Of a DNA stretch of 8,074 nucleotides, positions 1 through 7,097 are shown one piece after another. The DNA lies in the NCBI GenBank assembly GCA_003477185.1, contig DMTJ01000516.1:1-8074 (forward strand), given 5' to 3'. The notes under the pieces were generated by a model. That model searched no databases. It had not been told where the DNA came from and saw only the letters and a program-made list of their open reading frames with translations. Every line of letters begins with the position of its first letter. The stretch's first letter is position 1. The DNA comes from Lentisphaeria bacterium (GTDB lineage: Bacteria; Verrucomicrobiota; Lentisphaeria; JABSQK01; UBA12247). A program made the translations under genes and the position numbers.

Positions 1-2541
1 ATTTTGACACGCGCAGCGCCTGATGGGCACACGAGCCGCGACGACTCGATCACTGTGTCCGCCTGTCAGGGGATTCATCGTGAGGTGGAGTGCGTGCAAC
101 AGGCGATTCTGCTGGCGTTGGGGCAGGACACTAGTCTGGAGCTTACGGATATCGCGGTGCTGGTGCCGAATATAGATCAGTACTGGCCGGTGGTTCGCCA
201 GCTTTTTGACCGGACCGAAGCGCAGTTGCCGTACTGCGCGGTGGAAACGGGGCGCAGCAGCTATTGTGCCTACGCGGACGGCGTGCGGGCGTTGCTGACG
301 CTGGCGGAAGGGCGCCTGACGCGACCCGAGGTGGTGAGCCTGCTGCGCAACAATTGCTTTCTGAGCAGCATGCGGCTGACGCGAGATGAGGTGGACCAAT
401 GGGTGGTCTGGATCGAGAAGCTGGCGGTCTATCATGGGTTCCGGGAGCAGCCGTCCGGGTCGGTGCGGTTCACCTGGATGCAGGCCTTTCGCCGGCTGCG
501 GCTGGGGCACATCTACGAGACCGACATGGCAGCGCTGGGGGAGGAGTACGACGAGTTGGCGTTGCGGACTTCGCAACTTCCGCTGCCGCCGTACGCAGAT
601 CTGGCGTCGTTGGACGAGGAGCGCGTGGGCCAGTTCGGGGCGATTCTCGAGGCGCTGTTTGCGAGGCTTGAGGGGGTGCGGAGTTCGCAAACCGGGGGCC
701 AATGGGCAGCGGCGTTGAGTGCACTGGCAGACACGTTTTTGGACGACAGCCAGAGCTACGCTGATGCGCGGATGCGACGTCGGGTTCGGCGGGGGCTGGA
801 AACACTTCGCGAGTACGATGTGTGCTGCGGACACCTGGGCAGGGCGCAGTCGCGGCTTACGATTGAGGATGTGACGGCGCGGCTGGAGCCACTGCTGCGA
901 GCTGGCAGCGGCTCTCATGGTCGGGCGTTGGCGTCGGGGGTTACGATTGGGCCCATCCGGGCGCTGCACTGCCTGCCATTTCGACACATCTACGTCCTGG
1001 GCTTGCAGGAGGGATCGTTTCCGACGCGCGATACCCAGACGACGCTGGACCTGCGGGCGGTGCGTCGCCGGTTGGGGGATCTTTCGCGCCTGGAGCAACA
1101 GCAGTACTGGTTTCTCGAGACGCTGGTCTCCGCGCGCCAGCGACTGTCGCTCAGCTACGTGTGTCGTGATTTACAGAAGGATCAGGTGCACCATCCGGGG
1201 TCCGCCTTGCAGGCCGTGCTGGACTACTTGGGGGAGATGACCGGCGAGAGGTTTCCGCTGACGATGATGCCGCTCAAGGCGACCAGCGGGCGCTATTTTA
1301 CGGAAGAGGCTGGTCCCTGGATGACGCAGCTGGACCGGGATGTATGGGAGGTAGCGGTGGCTGAGTTGGCGGCAGCTGGGCAGCTATCGGCAAAGGATCA
1401 GGCGCAAGCGAAGCGATCGATCGCGCGGCGCCAGAGCCAGCTTCCGGAGGCGAGCGAAGAGGCGCAGCCCGACTGCGACCGGGTCACGGTGGATGATCTG
1501 TACTGGGCGCTGTACAACCCGGTGCAAGCGACGTTGCGGCGGCATTTGCGGCTGTATGAGGCGGATCTGACAGACGCGGATACAACGACGTTTGATCAGG
1601 AGCCGTTTATTACGGACAAGCGCGAGGCGCTGAATCTGGTCCTCGATGCGTGCCATGAGATGATTGACCAAGTTGGACATGGGGAAACGCTGACGCAGGC
1701 GACGGCATTGGGAACCCAGTGGATTGCGGATCAACATGCCATGCGGCAAGCCGCGGGACACGCTCCTGATGAAGAGTTCGGCAACATCGACCGGCACGCG
1801 TTGCTGGACAAGCTCGGGCAGCGCCTGAAGGGAGGCGATCGCTCTCCGGGCCTCGAGGACCTGCTGCAAAATATCGCGCAGCCCGACTACCACGCTCGCG
1901 TGAGCCTGGGCAGCGAGCAACGGGCTGGAGCATTCCACTGCGGCAACCCGGAGATTGCGGAGATCGAACTGGCGGGCGACCTGCGTCACGTCTGGCGCGA
2001 TCCGGAGACTGGTGCCTGCGAGCATCTGGATGTGGTCAGGGGGAAGATCTTCGGGAGTGATCCCACGGTCGATGCGCTCCGCGCCTTTCTGTTCTTTCTC
2101 ACGCTCAAAGTTGCGGACTCCGCAGTTCCTGAGGAAGAGCGGATGATTGGCGATGCCCCGTTCACGGTGACCCTGGCCTTCGACGGGGGAGTCCGGAGCT
2201 GGCGCTGGTCGATCAGCATGGCGGCTTCGGCACAGTTTCTGCAGAAAGTGGTACTGGTGGCCGGTGCCGCTAACTATCAGCTACTGCCGTTGAGAAACGC
2301 GCTGGATCGCAATATGGCGAAGCCTTGGGCTGACATGACGATTGCCCACGAAGCGGAGCGCGAGCAATACGCACGGATCCTTACGGAACGCATCACGGAA
2401 GAAAACGATAAGCCGTGGGGCGCGAAGAATTTGAAGCTGCAGAGCCTGCTGCCGATCGAGGTGCCAGACGATGCATATTTGCGCGTACGAGCGCGTTTTC
2501 AGCTGTTTATGGATGCACAACCCGTGCGAAAGTTCCGGTAG
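1..2541 (+). CDS. recC: RecC-like exodeoxyribonuclease V gamma subunit, 5' partial
   Basis: RecC is the Chi-recognising, non-catalytic subunit of the RecBCD helicase-nuclease, which processes double-strand DNA ends in the cytoplasm for RecA-dependent repair. The frame is open at the left edge, so the TTG at 4 is probably not the true start. About 846 residues are visible, against about 1120 in E. coli RecC, so roughly the first quarter lies upstream. Counting the codon at 4 as residue 1, family signatures appear in the expected order: an REVE segment near 26-29 followed by DIAVLVPNIDQY (49-60); GVTIGPIRALHCLPF with YVLGLQEGSFPTRD (about 312-343), which matches the RecC helicase-like region; a YNPVQATLRRHL segment near 504 opening the C-terminal nuclease-like domain, with EPF after it; and LDVVRGKIFG at 675. 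No PD-(D/E)xK catalytic set is seen, as in known RecC. No recB or recD is present in the window. A divergent RecC/AddB-type helicase-like protein is the alternative, but RecC fits better. Confidence 0.88.
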   Translation: MLTRAAPDGHTSRDDSITVSACQGIHREVECVQQAILLALGQDTSLELTDIAVLVPNIDQYWPVVRQLFDRTEAQLPYCAVETGRSSYCAYADGVRALLTLAEGRLTRPEVVSLLRNNCFLSSMRLTRDEVDQWVVWIEKLAVYHGFREQPSGSVRFTWMQAFRRLRLGHIYETDMAALGEEYDELALRTSQLPLPPYADLASLDEERVGQFGAILEALFARLEGVRSSQTGGQWAAALSALADTFLDDSQSYADARMRRRVRRGLETLREYDVCCGHLGRAQSRLTIEDVTARLEPLLRAGSGSHGRALASGVTIGPIRALHCLPFRHIYVLGLQEGSFPTRDTQTTLDLRAVRRRLGDLSRLEQQQYWFLETLVSARQRLSLSYVCRDLQKDQVHHPGSALQAVLDYLGEMTGERFPLTMMPLKATSGRYFTEEAGPWMTQLDRDVWEVAVAELAAAGQLSAKDQAQAKRSIARRQSQLPEASEEAQPDCDRVTVDDLYWALYNPVQATLRRHLRLYEADLTDADTTTFDQEPFITDKREALNLVLDACHEMIDQVGHGETLTQATALGTQWIADQHAMRQAAGHAPDEEFGNIDRHALLDKLGQRLKGGDRSPGLEDLLQNIAQPDYHARVSLGSEQRAGAFHCGNPEIAEIELAGDLRHVWRDPETGACEHLDVVRGKIFGSDPTVDALRAFLFFLTLKVADSAVPEEERMIGDAPFTVTLAFDGGVRSWRWSISMAASAQFLQKVVLVAGAANYQLLPLRNALDRNMAKPWADMTIAHEAEREQYARILTERITEENDKPWGAKNLKLQSLLPIEVPDDAYLRVRARFQLFMDAQPVRKFR

Positions 2542-2603
2542 CCAATGACGGCAAAGGTGGTGGTTGCGGCGAGTCGTCACATGTTACCGGTTTTCCAATC
2601 TGC

Positions 2604-2608
2604 GGAGG
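2604..2608 (+). promoter_or_regulatory. Ribosome binding site deciding the murF start
   Basis: A perfect GGAGG lies four bases before the ATG at 2613. The frame stays open upstream to 2415 inside recC, but those 66 codons do not resemble MurF, while the sequence after 2613 begins as a normal MurF N-terminus. The site therefore supports 2613 as the start. Confidence 0.6.
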
Positions 2609-2612
2609 CGGC

Positions 2613-4709
2613 ATGTTCACCTGGGACGAGCTAGAACAGGCAACCGGCGGCGTGTGGGTTCACGTGCCGGACGGCGGAAATGGCGTCAGCGGGGTCTCTA
2701 CGGACTCGCGGATACGCCAGGACGGCGGTTTGTTTGTCGCGTTGCGGGGAGAGAATTTCGACGGGCATGAGTTCTGCGCTAAGGCCGTGGCCGAAGGTGC
2801 GACGGCGGTCTGCGTGGATCGTGGCGGAGGTTGGGGCGTGCCAGCCTTGCAGGTGGCGGATACGCTAGTGGCCTATCAGGCATTGGCCGCATTTCATCGC
2901 CAGCGTTGCGGAGTTCGCACGGTGGGGATCACGGGAAGCAGTGGCAAGACCAGCACCAAGGAAATGATGGCCGCGGTGCTGCGCACGGCGGGCCCGGTGC
3001 TGGCTACCGAAGGAAATACGAACAATCACGTGGGGGTGCCGCAGAATGTGCTGCGCCTGCAGGGTGATGAGGCGTTTGCGGTTCTTGAGATGGGCACGAG
3101 CGGCCCGGGCGAGATCGAGCCGCTGTCGCGGGTTGCGGCACCAGCCGTGGCGATCATCACCAATATTGGGCCGGTGCACCTGGAACGCTTGGGCAGCGTG
3201 GCCGGTGTGGCGAAAGAGAAGGCGACGATCGCAGCTGGCCTAGAGGAAAATGGCGCGCTTGTGGTGCCGTACGCCGAGGCGAAGAATCCGGCAATTCTAG
3301 CGCAGGGCCGACGATTGGTTACATTCGGCACGGAAGCGGGCGCGGACATCCGGGTGCAGGCGTATGAAGAGGGACCGCCCGCACGATTTGAGCTGGTGGC
3401 GGACGGCGAGTGCGCGACGGTCGCATGGAACCTAGCGGGGCCGCATCAGGCCTGCAACGCGGCGGCTGTGATCGCTGCGGCCTTGAGTTTGGGGTTGGAC
3501 CTGCAGGAATCGGCGGCGGCGCTGGCGGAGGTGCAGATTCCAGGAATGCGGATGCAGGAAACGGTGGTGGCTGGCGTGCGTTGGCTGAATGATGCGTACA
3601 ACGCAAACCCGGACAGCATGACCGCGCTGCTGCGCACAGTGAGGGCCCCCTCGGGTGGGCGACTGGTGCTGGTTCTGGGCGATATGCTGGAGCTGGGACC
3701 GGAAGAGGTGAGCTACCACGAGCAGGTACTCAAGCTCGCGAAGGAACTACCGGACGCGGTGTTGGTGCCGGTCGGATCGCGTATGTGTGAGGCGGCGCAA
3801 TCGCTGGGAATCAACGGTTTTGCGGACATCGCAGCGGCGCGGAAAGGCCTGGCGCAGGTTCGCGACGGGGACCTGGTGGTGCTTAAGGCATCACGCGGCA
3901 TGCGCCTCGAAGGGTTGGTGCCGGCGAGCGAAGAACCGACAGAGCCGATCGAAAAGGAAGAGCCGCCGGAAGAGACGGGGCAGGCAGCAACACAGACGAT
4001 TGGAGAGATGCCGTTTATGGAGCATCTACGCGAGCTCCGCCTACGGGTACTTCGCTCGGTGGCGTCCGTAGCGGTGTTGTTCGTGATCGCCATTTTAGGC
4101 TACCAGTACTACGTCAAGTACTTCACGGATCCGTTCTTTTACTTGGCTTTGGGAAAGGTGGTCATGACCTCGCCCGAGCAGGGCTTCATGCTGCAGTTTC
4201 GAATCGCCGGCTACGTGGCGTTGGTCTTTTCGTCACCGATTCATATCTACAACATCATTTCGTTTGTCTCGCCAGCCTTGGAGAAACGAGAGCAGCGAAT
4301 TCTGCGGGTGTATACGTGGGCGGGACTGACGCTGGCAATCCTAGGTGCCTGGCTGGCCTACTTTCAAGTGCTGCCGCTGGCTGTGGAGTTTCTCCTGAAG
4401 TTCAAGCCTGAGTCGGTGGAGAATTTCCTGGATTACAAACGGAGCGTGTTGTTTGTGTTCCAGCTGATTCTGGCGTTTGTGGTGTTGTTCCAAGCCCCGC
4501 TAGTGCTGTTGATCCTGATGACGTTCAACCTGATCAAACGAAGCTGGTTGCTGTCTAGCGCCCGCTACGTGATCGTCGGGATATTTCTGCTGTCGGCGCT
4601 GGTGACTCCCCCGGACATCGTGTCCCAAGTGATGCTGGCGATCCCGCTGGTGGTGATGTTCTACGCGGCAATTTTAATTGCGAAAATTATGGGTGTCGGG
4701 GAAGACTGA
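2613..4709 (+). CDS. murF-tatC: MurF-TatC fusion: UDP-MurNAc-tripeptide:D-Ala-D-Ala ligase joined to Tat translocase subunit TatC
   Basis: This is a 698-residue frame with two complete proteins in series. Residues 1 to about 435 are MurF, which adds D-Ala-D-Ala to the UDP-MurNAc-tripeptide with ATP in the cytoplasm. Its markers are VSTDSR (28-33), P-loop GITGSSGKT (105-113), GNTNNHVGVP (134-143), EMGTSGPGEIEP (159-170), NIGPVHLE (184-191), DAYNANPDSM (327-336), LGDMLELG (355-362) and KASRGMRLE (425-433). K203 sits where the Mur ligases carry their carbamylated lysine, but T205 stands where MurF usually has Glu. Residues 436-465 are an acidic Glu/Pro-rich linker. Residues 466-698 are TatC with about six membrane helices. 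E. coli MurF is about 450 residues and TatC about 250, so neither part is truncated. No stop or frame change separates them. Both TatC termini face the cytoplasm, so MurF would lie on the correct side. A fusion is what the sequence shows; a lost stop or assembly error, and an extra internal start, remain possible. Confidence 0.88.
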   Translation: MFTWDELEQATGGVWVHVPDGGNGVSGVSTDSRIRQDGGLFVALRGENFDGHEFCAKAVAEGATAVCVDRGGGWGVPALQVADTLVAYQALAAFHRQRCGVRTVGITGSSGKTSTKEMMAAVLRTAGPVLATEGNTNNHVGVPQNVLRLQGDEAFAVLEMGTSGPGEIEPLSRVAAPAVAIITNIGPVHLERLGSVAGVAKEKATIAAGLEENGALVVPYAEAKNPAILAQGRRLVTFGTEAGADIRVQAYEEGPPARFELVADGECATVAWNLAGPHQACNAAAVIAAALSLGLDLQESAAALAEVQIPGMRMQETVVAGVRWLNDAYNANPDSMTALLRTVRAPSGGRLVLVLGDMLELGPEEVSYHEQVLKLAKELPDAVLVPVGSRMCEAAQSLGINGFADIAAARKGLAQVRDGDLVVLKASRGMRLEGLVPASEEPTEPIEKEEPPEETGQAATQTIGEMPFMEHLRELRLRVLRSVASVAVLFVIAILGYQYYVKYFTDPFFYLALGKVVMTSPEQGFMLQFRIAGYVALVFSSPIHIYNIISFVSPALEKREQRILRVYTWAGLTLAILGAWLAYFQVLPLAVEFLLKFKPESVENFLDYKRSVLFVFQLILAFVVLFQAPLVLLILMTFNLIKRSWLLSSARYVIVGIFLLSALVTPPDIVSQVMLAIPLVVMFYAAILIAKIMGVGED
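4008..4709 (+). other. tatC: TatC domain of the fusion, with possible independent start at ATG 4008
   Basis: TatC is the multi-spanning receptor of the twin-arginine translocase and binds the signal peptide of folded export substrates. Residues (fusion numbering) matching the E. coli signal-peptide site are present: E474 and R476 in HLRELRLR (E15, R17) and E560 in PALEKREQR (E103). D668 in TPPDIVSQ aligns with D211, and the LLAIP-like LAIPLV segment follows. Q627 in LFQAP replaces the Glu170 of E. coli; Gln at this site is a known natural variant. Helices are near 483-500, 530-550, 567-588, 612-636, 652-666 and 671-690. The in-frame ATG at 4008 (M466) would give a 233-residue TatC starting at the usual place just before the amphipathic segment, but its GGAG (4002-4005) is only two bases away. 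A GTG at 3918 preceded by GAAGGG (3909-3914) is another candidate. No tatA or tatB is visible. Confidence 0.85.
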
Positions 4710-4712
4710 CTT

Positions 4713-4725
4713 TGCAATCATTGCA
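4713..4725. repeat. 13-base perfect inverted repeat, possible operator
   Basis: TGCAAT and ATTGCA are exact reverse complements around a single C. The repeat overlaps the weak -35-like box, so it could be a repressor site. A short palindrome of this size may also arise by chance. Confidence 0.25.
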
Positions 4726-4777
4726 GGATCGGTTAGTATCGACTTTTTGACAACCTCTTTGCGTTCAGCTTTGGGCG

Positions 4778-4783
4778 AGGTGG
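4778..4783 (+). promoter_or_regulatory. Ribosome binding site of the GYF/RDD gene
   Basis: AGGTGG, one base off the consensus AGGAGG, ends seven bases before the ATG at 4791. It supports that start, which is also where the GYF-like domain begins. Confidence 0.5.
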
Positions 4784-4790
4784 CAAGACT

Positions 4791-5525
4791 ATGGAATGGT
4801 ACTTCGAAGACAACGGCGAGCGGCAAGGCCCGCTGGATGATGCGGGCCTGGAACAGGCCGTCGCGGAAGGGACTGTAACCGCCGAAACGCTGGTTTGGAA
4901 CGCCACGATGAGTGACTGGACTGCGTATGGGCAGGCAACGGCATCGGTCGCGATTGGCCAAGCTCACCAGGTGTGTGATGAGTGCGGTGAGTCCTTCGGC
5001 GAGTATGAGATGCTGGCCTACGAAGGCTCGCATGTGTGCGCTGGATGCAAGCCGGTCTTTCTACAGAAACTGCGTCAGGGCGTAGAAATCGGCACGGCGG
5101 ATATGGAGCCGGGCAGCATGGGCCGCCGCTTGGTCGCACAGTGGGTGGATGGCTTTCTCCTGCAGGTCGCCGCGACCGCCATTCAGTTCGTGGTGGCGCT
5201 GCTGATCGGCAGAATTCTGGTGAACAACGACATGAATATCATCATTGCGTCGGTTGTCGGGCTCTTGCTGTCGTATGGGCTGTCTGCTTCGTATGAAGGT
5301 TACTTCTACAGCACATCAGGCTCCACGCCGGGGAAGTCACTGTTAAAGGTAAAGGTAGTTCGATCGGACGGTAGTACCCTGACGTTTTGGCGTGGCTTTG
5401 GCCGCTTCTTTGCCAGGGTGCTGGTGGCGCTGCCGTTGGGCGCGGGCCTGTGGATGGCGTTCTTTGATGAGTATCGCCGGGGCTGGCATGACCGCATGTG
5501 CGACACGCGCGTCGTAAAAATCTGA
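4791..5525 (+). CDS. GYF-like / zinc-ribbon / RDD-family inner-membrane protein
   Basis: This 244-residue protein has three modules. Residues 3-48 resemble the bacterial GYF_2 domain: WYFEDNGERQGPL, then a helix, then a TLVWN and DW pattern. Residues 62-86 hold two CxxC knuckles (C62, C65 and C83, C86; C-x2-C-x17-C-x2-C), a likely zinc ribbon. Residues 110-244 form an RDD-type membrane domain: GRRLVAQWVDGFLL at the first helix, TPGKSLLKVKVV (179-190), FWRGFGRFFARV (199-210), and the closing HDR (233-235) with DTRVVK. Hydrophobic helices lie near 117-142, 150-168 and 205-225. RDD proteins are common, but their biochemical role is mostly unknown; some act in ion or solute transport. GYF_2 domains are thought to bind peptides or partners. 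It opens a tight gene block, with the next gene starting 13 bases later. The domain calls are secure; the function is not known. Confidence 0.85.
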   Translation: MEWYFEDNGERQGPLDDAGLEQAVAEGTVTAETLVWNATMSDWTAYGQATASVAIGQAHQVCDECGESFGEYEMLAYEGSHVCAGCKPVFLQKLRQGVEIGTADMEPGSMGRRLVAQWVDGFLLQVAATAIQFVVALLIGRILVNNDMNIIIASVVGLLLSYGLSASYEGYFYSTSGSTPGKSLLKVKVVRSDGSTLTFWRGFGRFFARVLVALPLGAGLWMAFFDEYRRGWHDRMCDTRVVKI

Positions 5526-5538
5526 CGCGACGCGAAGA

Positions 5539-6126
5539 ATGCCGCATCAACTGCGTTGCCTCGGCTGCGAGCGACCACTTCCGCTAAGGGTACTGGACGG
5601 CGCACTGACTACCTGCGAGATATGCAGCGCCAAGGTACAGGTGACGCCTTTCCCAGCACTGGTGCGTGACCTGCGGCAAGGGGCAAAGGCTGAGCAGTTG
5701 CTCTCGGACGAGGCAAGCTGCTTTTATCATGAGACGCAGAGGGCGGACATCGCCTGTGATGGCTGCGGTCGCTTCTTGTGCAGCCTGTGCGACTTGGAGA
5801 TTGAAGAGGAGCACTTGTGCTCGAACTGTCTGTCCTATGGGCGCAGTGAAGGGAAGCTGGAAGAGGTGAAGAATTCGCACTTTTGCGCAGATCAGTTGAT
5901 TATGCTGACCGCTGCGCTGCCGCTGCTGATGTTTCCGATCACGGTGTTTACGGCCCCGCTGACGCTAGGCATGCTGATTTATTTTCGGAAAGCCCCAGAA
6001 AGTCCGATTCGTGGTGGTGGGACCCGCCGCCGCTGGATGGCAGGGACTTTGGCAGTCCTACAACTGCTGTTCTGGGGTCTGTTTATCCTCGGGATTGGCA
6101 CGGCGAGTGCGCTGGGTGGGTGGTAG
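5539..6126 (+). CDS. Zinc-ribbon and B-box-like membrane protein
   Basis: This 195-residue protein has two cysteine clusters before a membrane region. The first is C7, C10, C26, C29 (C-x2-C-x15-C-x2-C), a zinc ribbon. The second is C61, H64, C73, C76, C81, C84, C94, C97, a B-box-like octet that could bind two zinc ions in cross-brace fashion. A hydrophobic stretch at about 119-149 contains several prolines and is followed by a strongly basic loop (R150 to R165, including GTRRRW), then a helix at about 168-190 near the C-terminus. The basic loop suggests it is cytoplasmic, so the first stretch may be a hairpin. The start is ATG 5539, 13 bases after the previous stop, with only a weak GAAG before it. 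The stop directly abuts the next ATG. No named family is recognised with certainty and the function is unknown. Its octet has the same spacing as that of the 95-residue protein two genes downstream. Confidence 0.8.
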   Translation: MPHQLRCLGCERPLPLRVLDGALTTCEICSAKVQVTPFPALVRDLRQGAKAEQLLSDEASCFYHETQRADIACDGCGRFLCSLCDLEIEEEHLCSNCLSYGRSEGKLEEVKNSHFCADQLIMLTAALPLLMFPITVFTAPLTLGMLIYFRKAPESPIRGGGTRRRWMAGTLAVLQLLFWGLFILGIGTASALGGW

Positions 6127-7089
6127 ATGGCAAAGTATAAAAAATTAAGCGAGTCCTCGATGTCTCTGGCAGATCGTTACCTGCTGTATATGGGGGATGA
6201 CGATCTGGTGCGCATTGAGGTGGCCGGCTTTCGCGAAGTCTACCGGAAGTTTCCGTACAACGAGATCGAGGCGATCATCGTACGGCCAACACCTAACCAT
6301 CTTTTTTGGACTATTATTTGGTCGTTTTTTCTCGTACTTCTCAGCATCCCGACAGTTTCTCTCTGGTCGGAGCTTGGTGCAGTTGGACTATTCTTTAATC
6401 TACCAATGCTGTTCATCCTGATTGTTCACCTGTACTTGGGGCGCAGCTGTAAGGTGGCTATGCAGACAGCGGTGCAGCAGCTCGAGGTGCCTATCACCCG
6501 CATGCCAAAAGCCAGGAAGCTCATTCGCCTGGTGCAGGAGAGAGTGTATGCTGCACAAGGCCCGTGGGATGCCGAAATGACCCAAAGCTACACGCCAGCC
6601 GTGCTGAAGACTGGGGGCGAGGTCGTCGCCTTGAAGTGGCATCGGTGGTTGTATACCATGCTGGCTGCGGAGGCGACGCTGGTGTTTTTATCCATCCCCC
6701 TGGCCTCTGCGGTGACGGTGTCGCTGATCATACTGGTGAACTTGGGGATCGCGGGGGCTGTGATTTTCGCTGTGCGGGACCGCGTGCGCCAGCGGGGATC
6801 CGGCTTGAATTGGATGACGTGGATCACGGTCGGGGCGAAGTCGTTTCTGTTTCTGGCCCTGATTTCGATCCCGAGCATGCTGGAGTTCGAGGCAGACCCG
6901 TTTGCCAATACGTCGTACCAGGCGTTCGAATTCTATGCGAATCAGCAGCCGTTGGAGAGTGTTCCTACCATGATCTGCTACTTGATTCTGGGCGCGATCT
7001 GGGGCGGTATGGCCGGCGTTGGGCTGGGTGCGGTGAGCACAGAGGCGAAGCGCAATCGCGAGCTTGAACTTTCGCAGCCGGAGGGCTGA
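6127..7089 (+). CDS. Six-helix membrane protein with PH-like N-terminus, function unknown
   Basis: The 320-residue product starts at the ATG that immediately follows the TAG of the preceding gene, so translation is probably coupled; a G-rich run (GGGTGGG) just before could serve as the ribosome site. Residues 14-55 (LADRYLLYMGDDDLVR, then GFREVYRKFPYNEIEAIIV) look like a short PH-like beta domain. Two helices follow (about 58-76 and 84-104), then a soluble segment with QTAVQQLEVP (113-122) and AAQG (142-145), then helices near 175-193, 195-216, 236-251 and 281-303. The C-terminus is charged. The first codons (AAG TAT AAA AAA TTA) and the region around 6295-6420 are richer in A/T than the neighbours, partly because of hydrophobic codons. 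I recognise the pattern as a conserved hypothetical type but know no function. M12 (6160) is a possible alternative start. Confidence 0.8.
   Translation: MAKYKKLSESSMSLADRYLLYMGDDDLVRIEVAGFREVYRKFPYNEIEAIIVRPTPNHLFWTIIWSFFLVLLSIPTVSLWSELGAVGLFFNLPMLFILIVHLYLGRSCKVAMQTAVQQLEVPITRMPKARKLIRLVQERVYAAQGPWDAEMTQSYTPAVLKTGGEVVALKWHRWLYTMLAAEATLVFLSIPLASAVTVSLIILVNLGIAGAVIFAVRDRVRQRGSGLNWMTWITVGAKSFLFLALISIPSMLEFEADPFANTSYQAFEFYANQQPLESVPTMICYLILGAIWGGMAGVGLGAVSTEAKRNRELELSQPEG
7080..7085 (+). promoter_or_regulatory. Probable ribosome binding site for the 95-residue B-box-like gene
   Basis: GGAGGG lies at the 3' end of the upstream gene, 12 bases before the ATG at 7098. The spacing is longer than ideal, but no better site is present and the protein after this ATG begins directly with its zinc motif. 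Confidence 0.35.
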
Positions 7090-7097
7090 ACCGCGCA

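Larger units (their letters stand above)
4710..4790 (+). promoter_or_regulatory. Intergenic gap with weak promoter-like boxes before the five-gene block
   Basis: This 81-base gap is the longest non-coding stretch in the window. A TTTGCA (4711-4716) and a TAGTAT (4734-4739) are spaced by 17 bases, each matching four of six sigma-70 consensus bases. A perfect TTGACA lies at 4747-4752, but no convincing -10 box follows at 16-18 bases. No hairpin followed by a T-run is visible, so no terminator for the murF-tatC frame is called here. A promoter is inferred mainly from the change of gene block. Confidence 0.25.

Noticed and set aside
1384..2025. 213-residue antisense frame
   Set aside because: It lies wholly within the well-supported recC coding region, has arginine-rich low-complexity character typical of a GC-rich shadow frame, and shows no family motif.
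2415..2612. 66-codon upstream extension of the murF frame overlapping recC
   Set aside because: The extension does not resemble MurF, overlaps a convincing recC reading frame, and a perfect GGAGG precedes the ATG at 2613.
2545..2634. Small 29-codon frame beginning just after recC
   Set aside because: It overlaps the murF start and its ribosome site, has no clear ribosome site of its own, and shows no recognisable sequence.
4493..4498. Q627 replacing the E. coli TatC Glu170 as a sign of a defective TatC
   Set aside because: Gln occurs naturally at this site in other TatC proteins, and the remaining key residues are intact.
4747..4752. Perfect TTGACA taken as a promoter -35 box
   Set aside because: No acceptable -10 box lies 16-18 bases downstream, so it is noted within the gap entry but not called alone.
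6136..6142. A-run near the start of the six-helix gene as a frameshift or slippage site
   Set aside because: No alternative frame of useful length follows, and the downstream protein is in frame with the start.
6301..6332. T-runs resembling terminator tails
   Set aside because: They lie inside a gene and encode the first hydrophobic helix; no GC-rich hairpin precedes them.
6564..7067. 167-residue overlapping + strand frame
   Set aside because: It is out of frame with the membrane protein gene, whose helix pattern and start/stop packing are clearly the real ones; the shadow is glycine- and arginine-rich.
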